The notes under the pieces were generated by a model that was not told the DNA's origin, searched no databases, and saw only the letters and a program-made list of their open reading frames with translations. From the NCBI GenBank assembly GCA_963695105.1, contig CAVOGC010000040.1:79140-143139 (forward strand): a stretch of 64,000 bases of DNA. The letters run 5' to 3'. Of the stretch, positions 17,631 through 26,000 are shown piece by piece (position 1 is the stretch's first letter; every line of letters starts with the position of its first letter). The position numbers were made by a program, and so were the translations under genes. This DNA comes from Competibacter sp963695105. GTDB taxonomy: Bacteria; Pseudomonadota; Gammaproteobacteria; Competibacterales; Competibacteraceae.

Positions 17631-18464
17631 CTATGGACTCGGGACCGGCAACAGAGCGTCCTCGCCCACCTCGTCGGTCCACACCGTGAACCGCTCCAGC
17701 CGGCTGGGGCCGAAGGAGGTCAGCAACGCCACATCGGCGGCGTCGTGGCCATGAGCCATCAGCACCCGGCCGATGCGGGGTATGTTGTTACGCGGGTCGA
17801 AGGGGTACCAGCGCCCGCCCAGGTACGCCTCGAACCAGGCGCTGAAATCCATCGGACCGGTCACCGGCACCCCGATGTCGCCCAGATATCCGGTGCAATA
17901 CCGCGCCGGGATATTCAGGCAGCGGCAGAGCGTCACGGCCAGATGGGTGAAGTCGCGACAGACGCCCACCCGTTCCTGGTAGGTTTCGTAGGCGGTGCGG
18001 GTCTTGCGGGCCTGCATGTAATCGAATGTGATGTGGTTATGCACGAAGTCGCAGATCGCCTGTACCCGCGCCCAGCCTTTCGGCACGGTGCTGAACAACT
18101 GCCAGGCCAGATCCACCATCCGATCCACCTCGCAATAGCGGCTCGGCAGCAGGAACGTCAGCGTCGCATCCGGCAAGTCGTGGATTTCGTGCTGTTCGGC
18201 GGTTGGATCCTGTAGGTCCGGCTGACCGCTGTCTTCGACCACTGCGTCGTTCCAAAACCGGATGGGACCAGCGGGGGCCAGTACACGGCCGCAGCGGTTA
18301 CCAAACGCGTCGATGTATTCGCTGACCCGCACCGGCGGTTCGACCAGCAGATAGTCACCTCGACGGATCGAGGGTGCGCGTGAGGAATGAAGATAAAGCA
18401 TCACGATGATCGGCGTCGGCGCCGGATGCTCGAAGATGATGTCGTAACCGGCCCGGATCAGCAT
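17631..18464 (-). CDS. Transglutaminase-like family protein
   Basis: 277 residues. The papain-like transglutaminase core lies in the second half: RVGVCRDFTHLAVTLCR supplies the nucleophile Cys (about 171) and is followed by LNIPARYCTGYL. The segment GPMDFSAWFEAYLGGRWYPF and the following PRNNIPRIGR match where the His and Asp of the triad are expected. At the His position I read Ser (DFSAW), a departure from the HAW pattern of the second transglutaminase gene at 20593. Some members of this subfamily may naturally have that residue; I am not certain. It lies 56 bases downstream of a lipase-like hydrolase on the same strand. Confidence 0.8.
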   Translation of the reverse strand: MLIRAGYDIIFEHPAPTPIIVMLYLHSSRAPSIRRGDYLLVEPPVRVSEYIDAFGNRCGRVLAPAGPIRFWNDAVVEDSGQPDLQDPTAEQHEIHDLPDATLTFLLPSRYCEVDRMVDLAWQLFSTVPKGWARVQAICDFVHNHITFDYMQARKTRTAYETYQERVGVCRDFTHLAVTLCRCLNIPARYCTGYLGDIGVPVTGPMDFSAWFEAYLGGRWYPFDPRNNIPRIGRVLMAHGHDAADVALLTSFGPSRLERFTVWTDEVGEDALLPVPSP

Positions 18465-18520
18465 AAGAATTCCTCAGTGTGGAGAGAAGCGAGTACCTGG
18501 AATGCCTTAACGTCGGTGGA

Positions 18521-19732
18521 TCAAGCGGCAAGCCACTGCTTGATCTGTTCGTAGACCTCGGGTCGACCGAGCACGTCCATGTGGTTCATGCCGTAGCCTA
18601 CCCACTGCCGGGCCGGTGGAAACTCCAAGGTCCGGTTCAGGTCTGGATGGCGGCCGAGCGCGCTGTTCACGGAGACGAGCCCGTCACCGAGCAGTCGGCC
18701 GCCAAGGTCGCCCTCCTGCTTGCCCAAGGTCGCGGCCAGTGCATAACAGCACACGCCTTCCGGCAGGGGAACCGGGCATCGGCGGTCGCCCGAGCGCTCG
18801 AAGCGATCGCGCCCCGCCCAGTCCTCGTCCAGCAGGTTGCCATGGCGCAGATCGGTGATGCCGGCGCTGCGGATCTTTCCCAGACGGGCGAAAGGGGCGG
18901 TGTAAGGGCTAATCCCCAGGAGGATATCCACCCAGTGGCCACCGCGCTCCAGCGGCGCGCCGTGGTGCGGCGTACCGAGGAAGACCAGCTTCTTCAGATG
19001 GCGCGGCCAATCGTGGCCCGCCAGACGCCCGTAATGGCAGGCGCTCCGGGCGACCAGTCCGCCCATGCTGTGACCGATGATCGCCAACTCCTCCAGCGGT
19101 ATCGGCCATTGTTTCACCAGGCCTTCGAGCAGATCGGCAAACGCCCGCCCGTTGGTGGAGATATGGCGACCGCTGTTGTAACACAGAAAGACCGGGGTGT
19201 ATCCCAGATCGCGGGCAAGCGCCGCGCCATGGTTGTGGCCCCGCCGCTGCCATTGCCCATCGTTCATGCACAGTCCATGCACCAGCACGACCAGCTTGCC
19301 CGTGGGTGGCGGGGAGGCCATGGCCAGCGCCCGAGAGTCCAGGTTCAAGGGCCGTCCGTCCCGACGCGGGTGCATGGGAATCGCCAGCGAATTTCCGGAA
19401 GCGACCAGGTAGTCGCCCAGCACGCCGTTCAGCGCCGCCAGCACGGCTTCGTGCCCAGGCAAGGGGCTTTGTTGGCCCAGCAGGGGAGTCAGTTGGGCGA
19501 GGACGACATCGATTCCGCTCCCCACCCAACGGGTCACCTCGCGGATGCCGCGATAGATCAACCCCGTGACGCCGCGCGTGGGACCGGGCGCCGGCGCGCC
19601 CAGAATGACCGGAACACGGGTGATGGTGTGGTGCATGGCTTCCACCAGATCGGTCAAACCGGTGGTGGCGGCAATCGCCAACCGGCTGATTCCACGCAGG
19701 TCGGAGGAACGAGGCCGGGTTTTTTCGATCAA
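18521..19732 (-). CDS. Alpha/beta hydrolase, lipase/PGAP1-like
   Basis: 403 residues if the TTG at 19732 is the start; AGGA lies 8 bases upstream. The hydrolase core has LVVLVHGLCMND (oxyanion strand), the nucleophile elbow IIGHSMGGLVARSA with Ser about 220, FLGTPHHGAPLER typical of PGAP1-like lipases, and a late MNHMDVL supplying the His. It is likely an esterase or lipase on lipid or polymer substrate. An alternative N terminus from an ATG at 19823 is in another frame and would need a frameshift near 19730. It precedes the transglutaminase-like gene, probably in one transcript. Confidence 0.8.
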   Translation of the reverse strand: MIEKTRPRSSDLRGISRLAIAATTGLTDLVEAMHHTITRVPVILGAPAPGPTRGVTGLIYRGIREVTRWVGSGIDVVLAQLTPLLGQQSPLPGHEAVLAALNGVLGDYLVASGNSLAIPMHPRRDGRPLNLDSRALAMASPPPTGKLVVLVHGLCMNDGQWQRRGHNHGAALARDLGYTPVFLCYNSGRHISTNGRAFADLLEGLVKQWPIPLEELAIIGHSMGGLVARSACHYGRLAGHDWPRHLKKLVFLGTPHHGAPLERGGHWVDILLGISPYTAPFARLGKIRSAGITDLRHGNLLDEDWAGRDRFERSGDRRCPVPLPEGVCCYALAATLGKQEGDLGGRLLGDGLVSVNSALGRHPDLNRTLEFPPARQWVGYGMNHMDVLGRPEVYEQIKQWLAA

Positions 19733-19851
19733 TGCGCCGATCCTGTCCAGACCGCTGGTCGAAGTTGAAACGCCGCGGCCAAGGTGCCCGCCAATCCGGC
19801 GCGGGCAGTGAAGCGTCCGTCACTCAGCCCCTGGGAGGGCGGGGGCGAAGG

Positions 19852-19885
19852 CCAAACAAAAATAGCCCGGCAAAGCCGGGCTATT
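19852..19885 (-). terminator. Rho-independent terminator of cold-shock gene
   Basis: A perfect 11-bp stem AATAGCCCGGC / GCCGGGCTATT with a three-base loop is followed, on the minus strand, by TTTTTGTTT. It sits 25 bases past the cold-shock stop codon. Confidence 0.9.
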
Positions 19886-19909
19886 TCCATCAATCTCAAT
19901 CCTGAACGT

Positions 19910-20116
19910 TTAGTCCATGGAGCGGATGTTGGCTGCTTGTTTACCTTTGGGACCAGTGGTTACATCAAATGAAACCTTCTGGGCTTCCCGGAGGGTTTTA
20001 AACCCTTGCCCCTGAATAGCCGAGAAGTGCGCGAACAAATCCTCGCCGCCGTCATCCGGGGAAATGAAACCAAAGCCCTTTGCTTCGTTAAACCATTTAA
20101 CAGTACCACTTGCCAT
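19910..20116 (-). CDS. CspA-family cold-shock protein
   Basis: 68 residues, the normal size for a single cold-shock domain. The RNP1 motif KGFGFISPDD and RNP2 motif DLFAHFSAIQ are complete, preceded by GTVKWFNEAK. It binds single-stranded RNA/DNA and acts as an RNA chaperone. It stands alone with a strong terminator downstream and a long AT-rich upstream region, as is usual for csp genes with structured leaders. Confidence 0.95.
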   Translation of the reverse strand: MASGTVKWFNEAKGFGFISPDDGGEDLFAHFSAIQGQGFKTLREAQKVSFDVTTGPKGKQAANIRSMD

Positions 20117-20592
20117 GTCGTTTAGATCTCAAAAGATTGAAAAGATTGAGCAGCCGCTCACGGGCACAAGAGTTAAAATAGAGGAACTGACGAGCTGAAT
20201 ACCAATTGGAAGGGTTTGCAGCAGACGGGCAGATAACCTAATTAAAATTCTTGCATTGATAACTATAGGGCACAGGGCAAGACAAAACAAGTGCCTACCG
20301 TGGAAAATTCTTCAACCATTAGATAAATCAACTGGATATAGTTTTGCCAACGACGATCCGTTGCGGATATTTGCAATGGCCAAGCGTTAACCGTGCCACG
20401 AAGCGGCCTCGGCGGGAAGCGCGAGCCAGAGGCCTTTCTACAAGAACTCTGTCTTGGTGTGGTCTGGATTAGCCGATCGCTTGCCCTGCCTGACCCGCTC
20501 GAATTCCTATTTGCTTCTCCCCCACAATGTGGCGTTGCTCAAGTGGGCAAAAAACCTCAAGGATCGAGCATCCACCGCTTTAAGCCCCGTTT
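20117..20592. other. Intergenic region upstream of cold-shock gene
   Basis: 476 bases with no convincing gene. The 250 bases next to the cold-shock start are AT-rich and should carry its promoter and a long 5' leader. The part towards 20590 is more GC-rich, and the small rightward frames there are antisense or low-complexity. No tRNA or repeat is seen. Confidence 0.5.
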
Positions 20593-21450
20593 TCACAGAG
20601 CCGTCACCTGGACATCGACGGTCAGCATTGGGATCTGGCCCTTGGGTCCCACGAAGCTGCCGGCGACCGGCGGCACCGCTTCCGGATGACGGGCCACCGC
20701 GACCGGGATATGCCGGCTGCCCGTCAGCTCGCCGGCGGTGGGATCGAAGCCTTTCCAGCCCGGACCAGGCAGATACACTTCCGCCCAGGCGTGAGTCGTC
20801 GCGCCGCCCCTCCCGATCTCGGGAACGTGCGAATAACCGCTGACGAACCGGCTCGCCAACCCGAGAAAGCGGCAGGTTTCGATGAACAGGGTGGCGTAGT
20901 CGCGACAGGAGCCGCTGCGGATGGTCAAGGTCAGTTCGGGCGGCTGCACGCCGGGCTCCTCGCGGACGACGTACTTGAATTCCTTGGCAATGATCTGGTT
21001 CAGTCGATCCAGCAGCACATAGGTTTCCACCCGGTCGCGCATCAGGTTCAGACTGTTGAACCAATCGCGCAACGCCGGCTGTTGATCGGCATATACCGGT
21101 TGCTGGAAGGGTGCGAGATCGACCCTTTCTTCCTGGCGGTAATCAAACGGGAAATGAACCGCGTAGTCCTCGACGATGAAATCGAGCGGCGCTACTTCGT
21201 AATGCTGGATGACCACCTCGCTGCCGATGGTCAATCGTTGCGCGGCTTCCTGAAAGCTGACCACCGCCACCGAGTTGTCAAACACATCGCGATGCCACTT
21301 GACGCGGTGGGCCGGCGAGATGTTGAGCTTCGATGCTTCGATGCGCATGTCGTGCCCTTCGCGCGGGCGGAGCAGGAGCCGATGCGGCAGCAGCTTCACC
21401 ACGCTGGAAAATTGATAAACGGTGAGATGTCTTATCTTCAGGCGCTGCAT
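20593..21450 (-). CDS. Transglutaminase-like protein with N-terminal beta domain
   Basis: 285 residues. The N-terminal 80 residues (VYQFSSVVKLLPHRLLLRPR, then PAHRVKWHRDVFDNSVAVVSF) are the bacterial transglutaminase-like N-terminal domain. The catalytic core has Cys in SGSCRDYATLFIE, His in GATTHAWAEVYLPG and Asp in WKGFDPTAG, so the full triad is present. It is probably a cytosolic protease or amidase-like enzyme. It lies near, but not in an operon with, the related gene at 17631; the two belong to different subfamilies. A long gap (241 bases) separates it from the divergent aceE. Confidence 0.88.
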   Translation of the reverse strand: MQRLKIRHLTVYQFSSVVKLLPHRLLLRPREGHDMRIEASKLNISPAHRVKWHRDVFDNSVAVVSFQEAAQRLTIGSEVVIQHYEVAPLDFIVEDYAVHFPFDYRQEERVDLAPFQQPVYADQQPALRDWFNSLNLMRDRVETYVLLDRLNQIIAKEFKYVVREEPGVQPPELTLTIRSGSCRDYATLFIETCRFLGLASRFVSGYSHVPEIGRGGATTHAWAEVYLPGPGWKGFDPTAGELTGSRHIPVAVARHPEAVPPVAGSFVGPKGQIPMLTVDVQVTAL

Positions 21451-21691
21451 GTCTTAATACCTCACTGATTCAATTTGGAATTCAGCTTAACATCAACCCC
21501 AGGCCACCCGCGACCGCCGCTCCGCTCCATGCCGGCATCGAATGCAATTACCAACAGCCCGTCTATAGTTCTACTACCTGTCGATGGCAGGCGAATGGAC
21601 GGACAATGCCGCCCCACGACCCCTGCCGCACCGGCGTTTGCCCTTCGCAACGCCAGCATATAACCACAATCAACCACCATAGGACCCCCTC

Positions 21692-24352
21692 ATGACGATC
21701 CAGAATTACAGCGACCTGGACCCCCAGGAAACGCAGGAGTGGCTTGAAGCCCTCGAAGCGGTGCTGGAAGCGGAAGGGCTGCAACGCGCCCATTTTCTCC
21801 TGGGCGAATTGCAGAACAAAGCTCGCGCCACCGGCGTCCACATGCCCTACAGCGCCAATACCCCCTACTTCAACACGATCCCGGTCGATCAGGAGGAATA
21901 CACCCCCGGCGATCCAGGCATGGAATGGCGCATCCGCTCGCTGATCCGCTGGAACGCCCTGGCCATGGTGATCAAGGCCAACCGTATTTCCTCGGAACTG
22001 GGCGGACACATCGCCAGCTTCGCTTCCAGCGCCACCCTGTACGATGTTGGCTTCAACCATTTCTGGCACGCACCCGACGATACGCACGGCGGCGATCTGG
22101 TTTTCGTCCAGGGCCATTCCGCCCCTGGCATCTACGCCCGCGCCTATCTGGAAGGGCGGCTGAACGAGCAGCAGTTGGATAACTTTCGCCAGGAGGTGGA
22201 CGGCAACGGTCTGTCCTCCTACCCCCATCCCTGGCTGATGCCGGACTTTTGGCAGTTTCCCACCGTATCCATGGGTCTTGGCCCGATCCAGGCCATTTAC
22301 CAGGCACGGTTCATGAAGTACCTGCACCATCGCGGCATCGTCAACACCGAAGGCCGCAAAGTCTGGTGCTTCTGCGGCGACGGCGAGATGGACGAACCGG
22401 AATCGCTCGGCGCGATTGCCCTGGCCGCCCGCGAGAATCTGGACAATCTGATTTTCGTGATCAACTGCAACCTGCAACGACTGGACGGCCCGGTGCGCGG
22501 CAACGGCAAGATCATCCAGGAACTGGAGGGCGATTTTCGCGGCACCGGCTGGAACGTGATCAAGGTGATCTGGGGTTCCTACTGGGACCCGCTGTTCGCC
22601 GCCGACAAAAAGGGTCTGCTGCTGAAGCTGATGGAAGAATGCGTGGACGGCGAATATCAGAACTTCAAGGCCAAGGGCGGCGCCTACACCCGCGAGCACT
22701 TCTTCGGCAAGTACGAGGAACTGAAGCAGATGGTCAGCCACTTGTCCGACGAGGACATCTGGCGGCTGAATCGGGGCGGCCACGACCCGCACAAGATTTA
22801 CGCCGCCTATGCCGCGGCGGTCAAGCACACCGGCCAGCCGACCGTGATCCTCGCCAAGACCGTCAAGGGCTACGGCATGGGCGTGGCCGGCGAGGGCAAG
22901 AACATCACCCACTCGCAGAAGAAGATGGGCGAGCAGGCGCTGCGCGACTTCCGCGACCGCTTCCACATCCCGATTTCCGACGAACAGCTCAACGATGCGC
23001 CATTCTACAAGCCGGCGGCGGATAGCCCGGAAATCAAGTATCTCCAGGAACGCCGCGCCGCGCTGGGCGGCTACCTGCCGCAGCGTCGCCGTAGCGCGCC
23101 GCCGCTGACCACGCCGCCGCTGGCCAGTTTCGACGCCCTGTTGCAGGACACCGGCGAGCGCGACATGTCCACCACCATGGCCTTTGTCCGCATCCTGACC
23201 CAACTGGCGCGCGACAAGGGCGTCGGCCGCCATGTGGTGCCCATCGTCGCCGACGAGGCCCGTACCTTCGGCATGGAAGGCATGTTCCGCCAAATCGGCA
23301 TCTACTCGCCTCGCGGACAGTTGTACGAACCGCAGGATGCCGACCAGCTCATGTTCTACAAGGAAGACAAGAAGGGGCAGATTTTGCAGGAAGGCATCAA
23401 CGAGGCCGGCGCCACCTCCTCGTGGATCGCCGCCGGCACCGCCTACAGCAACCACGGCGTCAACATGGTGCCGTTCTACATCTATTACTCGATGTTCGGC
23501 TTCCAGCGCATCGGCGATCTGGCCTGGGCCGCCGGCGACCTCCAGACGCGCGGCTTTCTGATCGGCGGCACGTCCGGACGCACCACCCTGGCCGGCGAGG
23601 GCTTGCAACACCAGGACGGTCACAGCCAGATCTTCGCCCAGTTCATCCCGAACTGCGTGTCCTACGACCCGACCTTCGCCTACGAACTGGCGGTGATCAT
23701 TCAGGATGGCCTGCGCCGGATGGCCCAGGAACAGGAACACGTCTTCTACTACATCACCACCCTCAACGAGAACTACCACCACCCGGCGATGCCGGAAGGC
23801 GCGGCGGAGGGCATTCTCAAGGGCATGTATCTGTTCCGACGCGGCGAGGGCGATGGCCCCCGAGTGCAACTGATGGGTTGCGGATCGATCCTGCGCGAGG
23901 TGATCGCCGCCGCCGACCGGCTGCGCGAGGACTGGGGCGTGGTCGCCGACATTTGGGCGACGCCCGGCATCAATGGCCTGACCCGCGAGGGACAGGACGC
24001 GGCGCGCTGGAATCTGTTGCATCCCACCGAACCGCCCCGCAAGAGCCACGTCGAAACCTGCCTGGCCGACCATCCGGGGCCGGTGGTGGCGGCGACCGAC
24101 TATATGAAGCTGTACGCCGAGCAACTGCGTCCCTTCATTCCGCGCCACTATCTGGTGCTGGGCACCGATGGTTACGGCCGCAGCGACACCCGCGCCAAGC
24201 TGCGCCGGCATTTCGAGGTCGATCAATACTACGTCACGGTGACCGCGCTCAAGGCGCTGGCCGACGAGGGCGGGATTCCGCTCGCCAAGGTCGCCGAGGC
24301 CATCGCCAAGTACGCCATCAACCCCGAAAAGCCGAACCCGCTGACGGTATAA
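21692..24352 (+). CDS. aceE: Pyruvate dehydrogenase E1 component, homodimeric type
   Basis: 886 residues, as expected for the single-chain E1 of gammaproteobacteria. It decarboxylates pyruvate with thiamine diphosphate and transfers the acetyl group to E2 lipoyl groups. The ThDP motif is clear: CGDGEMDEPES (about 230) to NCNLQRLDGPVRG. The conserved HSAPGIYARAYLEGRL and the C-terminal transketolase-like region are intact. The start ATG has AGGACC upstream. It is the first gene of a three-gene operon with aceF (12-base gap) and lpdA. The very long antisense frame over this operon is a shadow. Confidence 0.97.
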   Translation: MTIQNYSDLDPQETQEWLEALEAVLEAEGLQRAHFLLGELQNKARATGVHMPYSANTPYFNTIPVDQEEYTPGDPGMEWRIRSLIRWNALAMVIKANRISSELGGHIASFASSATLYDVGFNHFWHAPDDTHGGDLVFVQGHSAPGIYARAYLEGRLNEQQLDNFRQEVDGNGLSSYPHPWLMPDFWQFPTVSMGLGPIQAIYQARFMKYLHHRGIVNTEGRKVWCFCGDGEMDEPESLGAIALAARENLDNLIFVINCNLQRLDGPVRGNGKIIQELEGDFRGTGWNVIKVIWGSYWDPLFAADKKGLLLKLMEECVDGEYQNFKAKGGAYTREHFFGKYEELKQMVSHLSDEDIWRLNRGGHDPHKIYAAYAAAVKHTGQPTVILAKTVKGYGMGVAGEGKNITHSQKKMGEQALRDFRDRFHIPISDEQLNDAPFYKPAADSPEIKYLQERRAALGGYLPQRRRSAPPLTTPPLASFDALLQDTGERDMSTTMAFVRILTQLARDKGVGRHVVPIVADEARTFGMEGMFRQIGIYSPRGQLYEPQDADQLMFYKEDKKGQILQEGINEAGATSSWIAAGTAYSNHGVNMVPFYIYYSMFGFQRIGDLAWAAGDLQTRGFLIGGTSGRTTLAGEGLQHQDGHSQIFAQFIPNCVSYDPTFAYELAVIIQDGLRRMAQEQEHVFYYITTLNENYHHPAMPEGAAEGILKGMYLFRRGEGDGPRVQLMGCGSILREVIAAADRLREDWGVVADIWATPGINGLTREGQDAARWNLLHPTEPPRKSHVETCLADHPGPVVAATDYMKLYAEQLRPFIPRHYLVLGTDGYGRSDTRAKLRRHFEVDQYYVTVTALKALADEGGIPLAKVAEAIAKYAINPEKPNPLTV

Positions 24353-24364
24353 GGGAGAATCCCG

Positions 24365-25984
24365 GTGAGCATTATTAAAGAAATTCATGTGCCGGATATC
24401 GGCGACTTCAAGGGCGTGGACGTCATCGACGTGCTGGTCGCCGCCGGCGACAGCGTCGATGTGGAATCGCCACTGATCATCCTGGAAACCGACAAGGCGT
24501 CCATGGAGGTGCCTTCCCCACTGGCCGGCGTGGTTCGAGAGGTCAAGATCAAGGCCGGCGGCAAGGTCTCGGAAGGCGACCTGATTCTGTATCTGGATGT
24601 CGCCGAGAGCGTGTCCGCGCCCGAGCGTCCCGCCGCCGATACCGATGAAGCCGCCGCGTCCGGCGATCCCGGCGAAACGCGCGAGGTACGGGTGCCGGAC
24701 ATCGGTGATTTTAAAAACATACCGATCATCGAAGTGCTGGTTGCGCCCGGCGATCACGTCGACATCGATACGCCGCTGATTACCCTGGAAAGCGACAAGG
24801 CCAGCATGGAAGTGCCCTCGCCCCATGCCGGCACGGTGCAAACCATCGCGGCCAAGGTCGGCGATCAGGTCTCGCAGGGCGACCTGATCCTGACCTTGAG
24901 CGCGAGCGGCGCCGATACCGCCGCCAAGCCGCAACTGCCCGACACGCTCGGCGCCATCTCGCTGGGGCCGCGCGCGCGCAAGCCGGAAGGCGCGCCGCCG
25001 TCCCCACCGGTGCCCAAGACGCCCCCGCCGACCGAAGCCGCTCCGGCGGCCAGCTTCGCCAAGGTTCACGCCAGCCCCTCGATACGGCGTTTTGCCCGCG
25101 AACTGGGTGTCGATCTGACCCGCCTGGCCAAAGGCTCCGGTCCCAAGGGGCGGATTCTCAAGGAGGACGTGCACGCCTTCGTTAAGGGGGTCATGACTGG
25201 CGCGACTCCGGCGGCGGGGCCAGCCGGCGGCGTGACCGGCGGCGGGGCGCTGGATTTGCTGCCCTGGCCGACAGTGGATTTCGCCAAGTTTGGCCCGGTG
25301 GAATCCAAGCCGCTGGCGCGGATCAAGAAGCTCTCCGGCGCCAACCTGGCGCGCAACTGGGTGATGATCCCGGCGGTGACCTATCACGAGGATGCCGACA
25401 TCACCGACCTGGAAGCCTTCCGCCTCCAGATCAACAAGGAGAACGAAAAGGCCGGCGGCGCCAAGTTGACCATGCTGGCCTTCCTGATCAAGGCCTGCGT
25501 CCGGGCCATGCGGCAGTTCCCGGAGTTCAACACCTCGCTCGATGGCGACAATCTGGTCTACAAGCAGTACTTTCACATCGCCTTCGCCGCCGACACGCCC
25601 AACGGGCTGGTGGTGCCGGTGGTGAAGGACGCCGATAAAAAAGGCATCTTCGACATCGCCAGGGAGTCCGGCGAACTGGCCAAAAAGGCCCGCGACGGCA
25701 AGCTGGGACCGGCGGAAATGCAGGGCGCCTGCTTCACCATCTCCTCGGTGGGCGGCATCGGCGGCACGGCCTTCTCGCCGATTATCAACGCCCCGGAGGT
25801 GGCGATCCTGGGCGTCAGCAAGTCGGTGATGAAGCCGGTGTGGGATGGCAAGCAGTTCGGGCCACGCCTGATCCTGCCGCTGTCGCTGAGCGCCGACCAT
25901 CGCGTGATCGACGGCGCGCTGGCGACCCGCTTCAACGTCTATCTCGCGCAACTGCTGGCGGATTTCCGTCGCGTGCTGCTTTAA
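24365..25984 (+). CDS. aceF: Dihydrolipoyllysine acetyltransferase (PDH E2)
   Basis: 539 residues. It has two lipoyl domains (about 1-80 and 102-180), each with the ESDKASMEVPSP-type motif (ETDKASMEVPSP in the first). A Pro-rich linker is followed by a peripheral-subunit-binding domain (about 235-270, ASPSIRRFARELGVDL). The catalytic domain (about 310-539) ends with LSLSADHRVIDGAL, which contains the active His and Asp. It accepts the acetyl group from E1 and passes it to CoA, forming the core of the complex. The start is GTG at 24365. Confidence 0.96.
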   Translation: MSIIKEIHVPDIGDFKGVDVIDVLVAAGDSVDVESPLIILETDKASMEVPSPLAGVVREVKIKAGGKVSEGDLILYLDVAESVSAPERPAADTDEAAASGDPGETREVRVPDIGDFKNIPIIEVLVAPGDHVDIDTPLITLESDKASMEVPSPHAGTVQTIAAKVGDQVSQGDLILTLSASGADTAAKPQLPDTLGAISLGPRARKPEGAPPSPPVPKTPPPTEAAPAASFAKVHASPSIRRFARELGVDLTRLAKGSGPKGRILKEDVHAFVKGVMTGATPAAGPAGGVTGGGALDLLPWPTVDFAKFGPVESKPLARIKKLSGANLARNWVMIPAVTYHEDADITDLEAFRLQINKENEKAGGAKLTMLAFLIKACVRAMRQFPEFNTSLDGDNLVYKQYFHIAFAADTPNGLVVPVVKDADKKGIFDIARESGELAKKARDGKLGPAEMQGACFTISSVGGIGGTAFSPIINAPEVAILGVSKSVMKPVWDGKQFGPRLILPLSLSADHRVIDGALATRFNVYLAQLLADFRRVLL

Positions 25985-26000
25985 CCGGAGGCCGCTGCTC

